Source: Bordetella genomosp. 11
GTDB taxonomy: Bacteria > Pseudomonadota > Gammaproteobacteria > Burkholderiales > Burkholderiaceae_B
Direction: 5' to 3'
DNA length: 64,000 nucleotides
NCBI RefSeq assembly: GCF_002261215.1
Contig: NZ_NEVS01000004.1
Span: forward strand, 2,232,001-2,296,000
A model generated the notes under the pieces. The model worked only from the letters and a program-made list of their open reading frames with translations. It did not search any database and had not been told where the DNA came from. The translations under genes were made by a program, and so were the position numbers. Shown piece by piece: positions 26,507 to 34,572 of the stretch (within the stretch, counting starts at the first letter, position 1; every line of letters begins with the position of its first letter).

Positions 26507-26527
26507 GCGCCGCCTCGAAGGCGGCGC
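26507..26527. terminator. Strong hairpin after the NTF2-like gene
   Basis: GCGCCGCCT-CGA-AGGCGGCGC: a perfect 9-bp stem with a 3-base loop, starting 8 bp after the stop at 26499. No T-run follows on either strand, so it may work as a transcript-stabilising hairpin or Rho-independent terminator of a weak type. Confidence 0.45.
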
Positions 26528-26531
26528 CTGC

Positions 26532-26598
26532 GGGTGACCTCCTCCCACGAACTGGGCAGGTTCAAGCCATAAAATCTGACGGGGGGGTGACCTCCTCC
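26532..26598. repeat. 14-bp direct repeat pair GGGTGACCTCCTCC
   Basis: The same 14 bases occur at 26532-26545 and 26585-26598, with start points 53 bp apart. They lie in a 260-bp gene-free stretch between the NTF2-like and TetR genes, where I see no coding potential. A repeat pair at a module boundary could mark an old insertion or excision, but no element remains. Confidence 0.5.
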
Positions 26599-26759
26599 GT
26601 AATCCTTTCAGCTCAGACGCCTGAACCCAGATTGCGGCGAAAAGTACCGTCGGCGTTGGCTTGGTCTGGCACCTGATGAAGCCGCCCGAGACCGCCGCGT
26701 TCGCTTCCCACCGATCCCGGACGGCTGGCGGAGTGCTGTGACCCGCACTCTTCTCTGGA

Positions 26760-27410
26760 TCAGCCCGAGCCGCTTGTCGGCGCGGACAATGCGGAGATCA
26801 ATTCGGCGGCGGCTTGCTTGGCGCGGTCAAGCCGTTCGACGTCCGTCGCCCCCTCGAGCCCGAGGAGCACGCGGAAGCTATCGAGTCCCACCAGACGATC
26901 GAGGAAGGCGGTGCTCAGCTTTTGGCGCTGCCTTGGATCGAGGGCCGCGGTTTCCTCTCTCTGTCCAAGAAAAGCATCCAGGGCGTCCGCGTGCGCGCCG
27001 ATCAGGCCGCGATAGGCGATATCCGCGAGGTGCGGAAAGCGCGGGCTCTCGACCATGACCGTTCGAAACAAGCTTGTCGTCGCTGGGCTGGCGGTCCGTT
27101 CCTGAAACATCACGCCGATGAAAACCAGGATTTCCGACAGCGGTTTCTGCAGGGACTCATCGATGCGCGCCTGCTCGGCTTGATCGGCTGGATGGCAAGC
27201 CTGGGCGATGACGGCCGAAAATAGGTCGTCCTTTCCCTCGGCGTGGCGGTAGAGGGTCATGATCGAGACACCGGCGTCCTTGGCGATCCTCTCCATGCTC
27301 GCCCCGCCATAGCCGTCTCGAAGGAAGGCGTCGCGCGCCGCGTCGACGATCGCGGCGCGCTTGCGCGCCATCAGTTTCGCCTTGGGATGATCTGAGGCCC
27401 AGTCCTTCAC
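26760..27410 (-). CDS. TetR family transcriptional regulator
   Basis: 216 residues. HTH AFLRDGYGGASMERIAKDAGVSIMTLYRHAEGKDDLF is typical, and the C-terminal half is of the TetR_C type with FRTVMVESPRFPHLADIAY. The frame opens with GTG 27410; an internal ATG at 27371, preceded by AAGG, is an alternative start. It is divergent from the MBL-fold gene at 27503, with two operator-like repeats in the 92 bp between. Confidence 0.9.
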   Translation of the reverse strand: MKDWASDHPKAKLMARKRAAIVDAARDAFLRDGYGGASMERIAKDAGVSIMTLYRHAEGKDDLFSAVIAQACHPADQAEQARIDESLQKPLSEILVFIGVMFQERTASPATTSLFRTVMVESPRFPHLADIAYRGLIGAHADALDAFLGQREETAALDPRQRQKLSTAFLDRLVGLDSFRVLLGLEGATDVERLDRAKQAAAELISALSAPTSGSG

Positions 27411-27425
27411 CGGTCATTGACTCCA

Positions 27426-27478
27426 ACGATAACAATCATTATCGTATATCCAAATGATAGGATAACGTCCATTATCGT
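27426..27478. promoter_or_regulatory. Two GATAA-N6-TTATC operators (TetR)
   Basis: ACGATAA-CAATCA-TTATCGT at 27426-27445, and GATAA-CGTCCA-TTATC at 27461-27476 with partly matching flanks. They are about 33 bp apart centre to centre, roughly three helical turns. Both lie between the TetR start and the MBL-fold start, and are AT-rich against a GC-rich background. Probable TetR binding sites for control of both genes. Confidence 0.65.
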
Positions 27479-27502
27479 AACGTCACAGGCTCGGGAGGTC
27501 CG

Positions 27503-28522
27503 ATGCCTCACGAAGAGAAAGGTGAAGCGAACATGATCAGAATCTGGGACAGGCTGAAAGGCGTCGCGAAGACCAGGGCCGGCAAGATCGTCCTCTGGGC
27601 CTTCGCCGGCCTCGGCACGGCGGCCCTGATCGCGATCGCCGCGTTGGCGCTGACATTCACCCCTGCAAAGCTTGAGCTTCCGGCCGTCGCCGTAGGCGAC
27701 CTGCCGCCCGCATCACCGCCGGCCACCATGTCGATCAGCGCACTGCCAACCGGAACCTATGACAGTCCGGCCGCCCTGACCTATCGCGGCGGCGCGTGGT
27801 TCGAGACACGTCACCTTGCGGCGACGGCCCTCCTCGTCCGGCATCCGAAGGGAAACCTGTTGATCGACACGGGTTTCGGCCGGAACATCGACGCACACAT
27901 CAAGCTGATCCCGCCGATCCAGCGTACGCCGCAAACCAAGGGTGTTCCAGCCGTGGATCAGTTGGCGGCCGGCGGCGTCCATCCCGGCGATATCGCCGCG
28001 ATCATCCCCACCCACAGTCATTGGGACCATGTCAGCGGCATCGACGACTTTCGCGGCGTTCCGGTCATGGAGACCGCGGCAGGAAGACGCTGGATCGCGT
28101 CCAAAGCGGAAGGGACGGAAGTCATCAACAGCTTTCAGGCCGTCAACTACAAGCTGTATGACTTCGACGGCGGCCCCTATCTCGGCTTTCCGAGAAGCCA
28201 CGATGTCTTCGGAGACGGCTCGGTGGTCATCGTCCCGGCTCCCGCCCATACGCCGGACTCGGTCGTCGTCTTCGTGAGCCTGCCGACGGGCGTCCGATAC
28301 GCCCTGATCGGGGACCTCGTATTCCAAATGGAAGGCATCGATATCCCTGCGGAGAAGCCTTGGATGCTTCGCTGGCTGATAGGCGAAAACGACATCGCGG
28401 TGCACAAGGATATCGCTCTCGTCAGAGCGATCCGCGAAAAATTTCCTCAAGTACATCTGCTCCCGGCGCATGACTCGCGCAGCTTCGCCGCAATTCCGGT
28501 CTTCCCCGCATCGGCTCGATAG
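27503..28522 (+). CDS. Membrane-anchored MBL-fold metallohydrolase
   Basis: 339 residues. One N-terminal transmembrane segment (about 28-51, KIVLWAFAGLGTAALIAIAALALT) is followed by a metallo-beta-lactamase-fold domain. The zinc motif HSHWDH is at residues 171-176, with further ligands likely at HTPDS and the terminal HD of LLPAHDS. The anchor should place the enzyme at the outer face of the inner membrane. Start 27503 has GGGAGG five bases upstream. Lactonase or related hydrolysis is possible; the substrate is unknown. It is divergent from the TetR gene. Confidence 0.88.
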   Translation: MPHEEKGEANMIRIWDRLKGVAKTRAGKIVLWAFAGLGTAALIAIAALALTFTPAKLELPAVAVGDLPPASPPATMSISALPTGTYDSPAALTYRGGAWFETRHLAATALLVRHPKGNLLIDTGFGRNIDAHIKLIPPIQRTPQTKGVPAVDQLAAGGVHPGDIAAIIPTHSHWDHVSGIDDFRGVPVMETAAGRRWIASKAEGTEVINSFQAVNYKLYDFDGGPYLGFPRSHDVFGDGSVVIVPAPAHTPDSVVVFVSLPTGVRYALIGDLVFQMEGIDIPAEKPWMLRWLIGENDIAVHKDIALVRAIREKFPQVHLLPAHDSRSFAAIPVFPASAR

Positions 28523-28574
28523 AGGAGCGCCGCGTTCCCGCGAATACAAACGCGGCGCGGGTCGCCTGGAAGGT

Positions 28575-28877
28575 TCAGGCGTCCGCCAAGGCTCGCTCGC
28601 GTGTCGCGTCGTACTTTCTGATATCCGCCGAGAGCCGCTGTCCCCATCGCGCCACAAAGGCGATGGTGTCGGCGGCCGCCAGGTGGGCGCTCAGGGCCTC
28701 CTGGTCTCGCCAGCGCTCCATCACGAGCAGCCGCCCGCGAGACGCGTCAATCACGGCGGCGTCATAGGACAGGGCGCCGTCTCGCTCGCGCGTGGCTTCG
28801 GCAAGTTCGGCGAGGTCGCGGGTGAAGCGCGGCAAGTCCGAGGGCGGAACCTGCACGTAACCGGTGACGATGAGCAT
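28575..28877 (-). CDS. Antibiotic biosynthesis monooxygenase (ABM) domain protein
   Basis: 100 residues with the ABM dimeric alpha-beta barrel: MLIVTGYVQVPPSDL, the central RERDGALSYDAAVID and LLVMERWRDQEALSAHL. ABM proteins are cofactor-free oxygenases of quinone-like compounds or heme-degrading relatives. The ATG at 28877 fits the family; an 18-residue longer form is rejected. It is downstream of the MDR gene (28943-29959) on the same strand, 65 bp apart, so they may be co-transcribed. Confidence 0.85.
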   Translation of the reverse strand: MLIVTGYVQVPPSDLPRFTRDLAELAEATRERDGALSYDAAVIDASRGRLLVMERWRDQEALSAHLAAADTIAFVARWGQRLSADIRKYDATRERALADA

Positions 28878-28942
28878 GGCGAACGACTCCAGGAGTTCGA
28901 ACAAGGAAGCGGAGCCCGCCGCGACGAGCAAGCACGTCGCGG

Positions 28943-29959
28943 TCAGGAGACGGTCAGGACGATCTTGCCCTGGATGCCGCCTTCGGCGGCGCGTTGGTGT
29001 GCGCGGGAGGCCTCGGACAACGGAAAGACGCTGTCGACGACGACCCGGACAGCCTGCCGGTCAAATAGCGCCGCAGCCTGCGCCAACTGCGCGCCGTTCG
29101 AGCGAACCTGGGTCGACGAGACCCTGATCCCGCGCTGCGCTGCGGCGTCATGGCCCTCGAAGCCCAGAGGGTTGACCAGGAACAGGGCGCCGCCGGGCTT
29201 GATCATGCTCAGGAAGCGCTCCATCCGCGGACCGCCCACCGCATCGAGCACCAGGTCGACATCCCGGACGACCGTCTCGACAGCGGTTTTTCCGTAATCG
29301 ATGAACTGATCGACTCCGAACTCGCCGAGCATCGCCGCGTTCTTGGCTGAGGCCACGGCGATCACCCGCGCGCCCCGCGCCTTGGCCAACTGAGCCGCCA
29401 GATGGCCGACGCCTCCGCCCGCGCCGTTGATCAACACCGTCTGGCCTTCAAGCTCGACCGGCTCATGCGGGAAGTTCTGGAAGGGGTTGGGCGCGTCGTG
29501 GCCAAGCTCGACCAGGAACTGCCACGCCGTCAGCAGGGACATCGGCGCGGCGGCCGCGTGGATATGATCCAGCCTGGCAGGCTTGTGGGCCAGATGCGAC
29601 GCCGGCGCGCTGACATACTCGGCATAGGCGCCGCCGCCGGTCATCACACCGTCGGGGAAACGCACCATGCCGTGAACCTCGTCGCCGACCTTGAAACTGT
29701 CGACGTCGGCCGCGGTCGCTTCGACCACGCCAGAAATGTCGGTGCCCAGGATCAGCGGGAAGTCGGCGTTCGGGCGCCATTCGGGCGGCAGGGCGCGATA
29801 GCCGTCGCGTAGATACCAGTCCGGCGGATTGAGGCCTACGGCCCGGACACGGACCAAGACCTCGCCCGGCCGGACGTCGGGCTTGGGCGCGTCTTCGTAA
29901 GTCAGCACGTCAGGTCCGCCAAAGGCGTGCAGTCGAACCGCTTTCATCGTTTCGCTCAT
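28943..29959 (-). CDS. NADP-dependent oxidoreductase (zinc-type MDR, quinone reductase-like)
   Basis: 338 residues: GroES-like N-terminal domain (MKAVRLHAFGGPDVLTYEDAP, FPLILGTDISGVVE) and Rossmann domain with GAGGGVGHLAAQLAKARGA. No structural-zinc cysteine cluster is visible, as in quinone oxidoreductases. It likely reduces quinones or enones with NADPH in the cytoplasm. Divergent from the LysR gene at 30040, it is probably regulated by that gene. Confidence 0.9.
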   Translation of the reverse strand: MSETMKAVRLHAFGGPDVLTYEDAPKPDVRPGEVLVRVRAVGLNPPDWYLRDGYRALPPEWRPNADFPLILGTDISGVVEATAADVDSFKVGDEVHGMVRFPDGVMTGGGAYAEYVSAPASHLAHKPARLDHIHAAAAPMSLLTAWQFLVELGHDAPNPFQNFPHEPVELEGQTVLINGAGGGVGHLAAQLAKARGARVIAVASAKNAAMLGEFGVDQFIDYGKTAVETVVRDVDLVLDAVGGPRMERFLSMIKPGGALFLVNPLGFEGHDAAAQRGIRVSSTQVRSNGAQLAQAAALFDRQAVRVVVDSVFPLSEASRAHQRAAEGGIQGKIVLTVS

Positions 29960-30002
29960 GATCTTTCTCCTTGCGGAGAAATGTAGCGGCGAACAATAAA
30001 GT

Positions 30003-30023
30003 TGATAATGAGGCCCGAGATCA
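30003..30023. promoter_or_regulatory. TGAT-N13-ATCA, possible LysR site
   Basis: A short interrupted inverted repeat (TGAT at 30003-30006, ATCA at 30020-30023) lies in the 80-bp divergent region between the MDR and LysR genes, where a LysR box would be expected. The arms are only four bases, so confidence is low. Confidence 0.3.
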
Positions 30024-30039
30024 GTTTTATAGTTCCGTC

Positions 30040-30999
30040 ATGGAACGAATAAGCCTAGACCGCCTCACCGGTTTGATCGCGTTCGCACGCGTCGGCGCGC
30101 TGGGCAGCTACGCGGCGGCTGCGCGGTCGCTGTCGGTTTCCCCCTCGGCGGTCAGCAAGAGCATCCAGCGACTCGAGCAGCGCCTGGGGGTCTCCCTGTT
30201 CACGCGGACGACGCGCTCGCTGGCGTTCACGCCCGAAGGCCGCGACCTCTACGAGCGAGCCTTGAATCTGATCCGCCAGGCCGAGGAAATCGAGCAGATG
30301 GCGCTGACGGCGCGCTCGGCGCCTCGCGGCGCGCTGCGGGTGGCCGCCTCCCTGCCAATCGGTCTGCACGTTATCGCACCTGCCCTGCCCGCGTTCCGGC
30401 GGCGCTTCCCTAGCGTGACGATCGATCTTCGGCTCGGGGACCAGATGGCCGATCTGATCGACGAAGGGATCGACGTCGCCGTCCGTATCGGTGACCTCCC
30501 GGACAGCCGCCTGCTGTCGCGCAAGCTGGCGCCGTATCGGCTTTGCTGCCTTGCGTCACCGGCCTACCTCGCCGAGCGCGGTGCGCCCGCGCATCCGCAC
30601 GACCTCGAGGGCCACGACACGGTCAACCTGCGCTACCAGAGCACGGGACAGATGTTCCGCTGGCCCTTCAGGATCGGCGGCCAGGAAATCGAGATCCTGC
30701 CACGGTCCGACATCGTCGTGGACGCCAGCGAGGCGGTGATGGCCGCGCTCGTCGCCGGCGGCGGGATCGGCATCGGCGCGTCGTTCGCCGCCGCACCCTA
30801 TATCGCGCGCGGAGAGCTGTCGCCGGTGCTCGTAGACTTCGCGGTCGAACGGCGGAATGTCACCGCGCTATGGCCCGAGAGCCGACGCAGCAATCCTGCG
30901 GTCCGCGCCTTCCTGGACATGCTCGAACCGGCCTTCGAGCACAGGGTGACCGTGCCGGACTTGGCCATACCGGGTCGCGGTAATGGCCAGGCGCGATGA
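30040..30999 (+). CDS. LysR family transcriptional regulator
   Basis: 319 residues. [31 protein letters not shown] and effector-binding domain with [14 protein letters not shown], of the CrgA/DmlR-like subgroup. ATG 30040 gives the canonical start ([19 protein letters not shown]); the longer frame starts in the promoter. It is divergent from the MDR-ABM pair. The next gene to the right is guaA, so this is the last regulator of the accessory region. Confidence 0.9.
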   Translation: MERISLDRLTGLIAFARVGALGSYAAAARSLSVSPSAVSKSIQRLEQRLGVSLFTRTTRSLAFTPEGRDLYERALNLIRQAEEIEQMALTARSAPRGALRVAASLPIGLHVIAPALPAFRRRFPSVTIDLRLGDQMADLIDEGIDVAVRIGDLPDSRLLSRKLAPYRLCCLASPAYLAERGAPAHPHDLEGHDTVNLRYQSTGQMFRWPFRIGGQEIEILPRSDIVVDASEAVMAALVAGGGIGIGASFAAAPYIARGELSPVLVDFAVERRNVTALWPESRRSNPAVRAFLDMLEPAFEHRVTVPDLAIPGRGNGQAR

Positions 31000-31180
31000 C
31001 GGCCATGCGGCGTCGAGCTCCCAGAAGCGCGCCTTGGCCCAACGCAACGGCTCTGGCAGGACATCTTCATGTCGATCAGGCGGGCTGCGACAGATGTTCG
31101 GAGATCGTTCAGGGTCTCCCGGAACAGCAAAATCGCGACCCTACGACACAGTATCCGACGCTATTCGAACCTGCGACCGG

Positions 31181-32773
31181 TCACTCCCACTCGATCGTCG
31201 CAGGCGGCTTGCTGCTCACGTCATATACCACCCGGTTGATCCCGCGCACTTCATTGATAATCCGCGAGCTGACCTTCGCCAGCAAGGGATACGGCAGCGG
31301 TGCCCAGTCCGCGGTCATGAAATCCGAGGTCTGCACGGCGCGCAGGGCGACGACATAATCGTACGTGCGGCCATCGCCCATCACGCCTACCGACTTCACC
31401 GGCAGGAACACCGCGAAAGCCTGTGACGTCAGGTCGTACCAAGACTTCCCGCTGACGGGGTCCAGCGTGCTGCGCAGTTCGTCGATGAAAATCGCGTCGG
31501 CGCGGCGCAGCAGGTCGGCGAATTCGGACTTCACTTCGCCCAGGATGCGCACGCCCAGGCCCGGACCCGGGAAGGGATGGCGATACACCATCGAGGGCGG
31601 CAGGCCCAGGGCCACGCCCAGCTCGCGCACTTCGTCCTTGAACAGTTCGCGCAGCGGCTCCAGCAGCTTCAGGTTAAGGGTTTCCGGCAGGCCACCGACG
31701 TTGTGGTGCGACTTGATGGCCACCGCCTTGCCCGTCTTCGCGCCGGCCGACTCGATGACGTCCGGGTAGATGGTGCCTTGCGCCAGCCACTTGGCCGCCT
31801 TCAGCTTCGCGGCTTCGGCCTGGAAGACTTCGACGAACTCGCGGCCGATGATCTTGCGCTTGGCTTCGGGGTCGGACACGCCGGCCAGCTTGCCCATGAA
31901 CTGGGCACTGGCGTCGATGTGCAGGATCTTCACGCCCATGTTTTCGGCGAAGGTCTGCATGACCTGCTTGCCCTCGTCCAGGCGCAGCAGGCCGTGATCC
32001 ACGAACACGCAGGTCAGCTGGTCGCCGATCGCCTTGTGGATCAAGGCCGCCGCCACGGACGAATCCACGCCGCCGGACAGGCCAAGGATGACCTCGTCGC
32101 TGCCGACCTGGTCGCGGATGCGCTGCACGGCCTCGGACACGTAGTCCGGCATGTTCCAATCGCCAGCGCAGCCGCAGATGTCGCGGACGAAGCGTTCCAG
32201 CAACGCCTTGCCCTGGATGGTGTGGGTGACTTCGGGATGGAACTGGACGCCGTAGAAATGGCGGTCTTCGTCCGCCATGCCGGCGATGGGGCAGGACGGC
32301 GTGGAGGCCATCAGCTTGAAGCCCGGCGGCAGCTGGGTGACCTTGTCGCCATGGCTCATCCAGACCTTGAGCATGCCGTGGCCTTCCGGCGTGGTGAAGT
32401 CTTCGATACCCGTCAGCAGGCGCGTATGGCCATGCGCGCGCACTTCCGCGTAGCCGAACTCGCGGTGATCGGACCATTCGACCTTGCCGCCCAGCTGCTG
32501 CGCCATGCTTTGCATGCCATAGCAGATGCCCAGCACGGGCACGCCGACCTCGAACACCGCCTGCGGCACGCGCAGCGAGCCCTCTTCGTAGGCCGAGGCA
32601 TGGCTGCCGGACAGGATGATGCCCTTCAGCCCCTGGGCTTTCTGTTCCCGCACGAAATCATCGCCGACGTCGCCGGGATGGATCTCGCAATAGACGCCGG
32701 TTTCACGCACGCGGCGGGCGATAAGCTGGGTGACCTGTGAACCGTAATCGAGGATCAGAATGCGCTGGTGCAT
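31181..32773 (-). CDS. guaA: GMP synthase (glutamine-hydrolysing)
   Basis: 530 residues. It converts XMP, ATP and glutamine to GMP, the last step of guanine nucleotide synthesis, in the cytoplasm. The N-terminal class I amidotransferase has nucleophile Cys84 (LGICYGMQ) and the catalytic His in QFHPEVTH. The ATP pyrophosphatase P-loop LSGGVDSS and the C-terminal domain with [12 protein letters not shown] follow, ending in the usual [11 protein letters not shown] 32773 gives [13 protein letters not shown], the standard start. It follows guaB with a terminator-like hairpin between. The 3' end borders the accessory region. Confidence 0.97.
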   Translation of the reverse strand: MHQRILILDYGSQVTQLIARRVRETGVYCEIHPGDVGDDFVREQKAQGLKGIILSGSHASAYEEGSLRVPQAVFEVGVPVLGICYGMQSMAQQLGGKVEWSDHREFGYAEVRAHGHTRLLTGIEDFTTPEGHGMLKVWMSHGDKVTQLPPGFKLMASTPSCPIAGMADEDRHFYGVQFHPEVTHTIQGKALLERFVRDICGCAGDWNMPDYVSEAVQRIRDQVGSDEVILGLSGGVDSSVAAALIHKAIGDQLTCVFVDHGLLRLDEGKQVMQTFAENMGVKILHIDASAQFMGKLAGVSDPEAKRKIIGREFVEVFQAEAAKLKAAKWLAQGTIYPDVIESAGAKTGKAVAIKSHHNVGGLPETLNLKLLEPLRELFKDEVRELGVALGLPPSMVYRHPFPGPGLGVRILGEVKSEFADLLRRADAIFIDELRSTLDPVSGKSWYDLTSQAFAVFLPVKSVGVMGDGRTYDYVVALRAVQTSDFMTADWAPLPYPLLAKVSSRIINEVRGINRVVYDVSSKPPATIEWE

Positions 32774-32811
32774 GGTTGGCTCTGGTATCGGGCGCGGCGC
32801 CCTTTGAATAG

Positions 32812-32850
32812 AAAAGCGCACCGGCGGGAAGCTGACTTCCCCCGGTGCGC
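32812..32850 (-). terminator. Terminator or attenuator between guaB and guaA
   Basis: On the minus strand a stem of about 15 bp (GCGCACCGG.. pairing with ..CCGGTGCGC, one bulge, four-base loop) spans 32850-32816 and is followed at once by TTTT (32815-32812). It lies in the 105-bp gap after guaB and before guaA, so it should stop or reduce transcription into guaA. Confidence 0.65.
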
Positions 32851-32878
32851 GGATACGGCATGGCGAGGCGCCGGGCTA

Positions 32879-34339
32879 TTACTCGGCGCGGTAGTTAGGC
32901 GCTTCCTTGGTGATCTGCACGTCGTGGACATGCGACTCGCGGAAGCCCGCCGACGTAATCTGCACGAATTGGGTCTTGGTGCGCATGTCGTCGATAGTGG
33001 CGCAGCCGCAATAGCCCATGGAGGCGCGCACCCCGCCGGCCAGCTGGTAAATGATGGCCAGGACGCTGCCCTTGTAGGGGACGCGGCCTTCGATGCCTTC
33101 GGGAACCAGTTTGTCGGCGTTGTTGGCGGGATCCTGGAAGTAGCGGTCGGCCGACCCGTCGGCCATCGCGCCCAGGCTGCCCATGCCACGGTACGACTTG
33201 TACGAACGGCCCTGGAACAGCACGACTTCGCCAGGGGCTTCTTCGGTGCCGGCGAACATGCCGCCCATCATGCAGGCGAAGGCGCCGGCCGCCAGGGCCT
33301 TGGCGACGTCGCCCGAATAGCGGATGCCGCCGTCGGCGATCAGCGGCACGCCCGTGCCTTCCAGTGCCTTGGCGACGTCGGAAATCGCGGTGATCTGCGG
33401 CACGCCGACGCCGGCGACGACGCGGGTGGTGCAGATGGACCCGGGGCCGATGCCCACCTTGACGCCGTCGGCGCCGTGTTCCATCAGGGCGCGAGCCGCT
33501 TCGGCGGTGGCGATGTTGCCGCCGATGACGTCGACCTTGGGGTAATTCTTCTTGACCCAGCGCACGCCTTCGAGCACACCGGCCGAATGGCCGTGCGCGG
33601 TATCGACGACGATGACATCGACGCCCGCGGCGACGAGTTTTTCGACCCGTTCTTCCGTGCCGGCGCCCACGCCGACGGCGGCGCCGACGCGCAGCTGGCC
33701 ATGGGCATCCTTGTTGGCCTGCGGGTGCGCGGTGTTCTTGACGATGTCCTTGACGGTGGCCAGGCCGCGCAGTTCGAAGGCGTCGTTGACGATCAGCACG
33801 CGCTCCAGGCGGTGCTTGTGCATCAGGTGCTGGGCTTCGTCCAGGGTGGCGCCTTCACGCATCGTGACCAGGCGTTCCTGCGGGGTCATGATGGTACGGA
33901 TGGACTCGTCCAGGCGGGCTTCGAATCGCAGGTCGCGGTTGGTGACGATGCCGACGACCTTGCGGCCTTCCACGACCGGCAGGCCGGAGATGCCGTGCTG
34001 GCGCTGCAGCGCGATGGCATCGCGGACCTTCATTTGCGGCGTGACGGTGATCGGATCGATCACGATGCCGAATTCATGCCGCTTTACGCGGGCGACTTCC
34101 CGTGCCTGCTCATCCGCAGACAAATTCTTGTGAATGATGCCTATCCCGCCTTCCTGCGCCATGGCAATGGCCAGGTTCGATTCGGTCACGGTGTCCATGG
34201 CGGCGGACACGAGCGGAATATTCAGGGTGATGTTGCGGGTCAGGCGGGTGGCCAGCGAGGTGTCGCGTGGCAGCACCTGGGAGAACGCGGGCACCAACAG
34301 AACGTCGTCGAAGGTGAGCGCGGTTTGGATGAGACGCAT
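32879..34339 (-). CDS. guaB: IMP dehydrogenase
   Basis: 486 residues; oxidises IMP to XMP with NAD+, the rate-limiting step to GMP. A TIM barrel is interrupted by two CBS domains at about residues 95-205 ([21 protein letters not shown] and [22 protein letters not shown]). Catalytic Cys303 sits in [11 protein letters not shown]; the flap [14 protein letters not shown] and [11 protein letters not shown] are conserved. ATG 34339, with GGAG seven bases upstream, gives [15 protein letters not shown]; the longer frame is rejected. It lies 105 bp upstream of guaA. Confidence 0.97.
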   Translation of the reverse strand: MRLIQTALTFDDVLLVPAFSQVLPRDTSLATRLTRNITLNIPLVSAAMDTVTESNLAIAMAQEGGIGIIHKNLSADEQAREVARVKRHEFGIVIDPITVTPQMKVRDAIALQRQHGISGLPVVEGRKVVGIVTNRDLRFEARLDESIRTIMTPQERLVTMREGATLDEAQHLMHKHRLERVLIVNDAFELRGLATVKDIVKNTAHPQANKDAHGQLRVGAAVGVGAGTEERVEKLVAAGVDVIVVDTAHGHSAGVLEGVRWVKKNYPKVDVIGGNIATAEAARALMEHGADGVKVGIGPGSICTTRVVAGVGVPQITAISDVAKALEGTGVPLIADGGIRYSGDVAKALAAGAFACMMGGMFAGTEEAPGEVVLFQGRSYKSYRGMGSLGAMADGSADRYFQDPANNADKLVPEGIEGRVPYKGSVLAIIYQLAGGVRASMGYCGCATIDDMRTKTQFVQITSAGFRESHVHDVQITKEAPNYRAE

Positions 34340-34363
34340 GGGAAGCTCCGGGCGCAAAGCAAG

Positions 34364-34369
34364 ATTATA
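34364..34369 (-). promoter_or_regulatory. guaB -10 box TATAAT
   Basis: A consensus TATAAT on the minus strand, 24 bp upstream of the guaB ATG, in an otherwise GC-rich leader. I see no good -35 at 16-18 bp; CTAGAA or TAGAAA stand there. The transcript would have a very short 5' leader carrying the GGAG ribosome site. Confidence 0.5.
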
Positions 34370-34572
34370 CGCGTTCCGTCCGGATTTTCTAGGTGTAAGC
34401 CCTAGGGTACGGGGGTATGCCGTTATACGCGCCGACGGGCGGCCGCACGTGGCGAACCGCCCCCGACCACGGGCACCGGCATGGTCCGGACACCCGCGGC
34501 CGCAGCGGCGGCCCGGCCCCCGCCGGACCGTCCACCGCCCTGCCCTTAACGGCAAAGCACCTGTGGCGTCCC

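Noticed and set aside
26532..26598. CRISPR or IS terminal repeats
   Set aside because: Only two copies, in direct orientation and 53 bp apart; no transposase or spacer pattern is near.
31164..31178. tRNA gene after guaA
   Set aside because: Only a T-arm-like segment is visible; no acceptor or anticodon arms can be folded around it.
1..31180. Integrase or transposase genes that would prove an island
   Set aside because: None was recognised on either strand, so island origin remains an inference.
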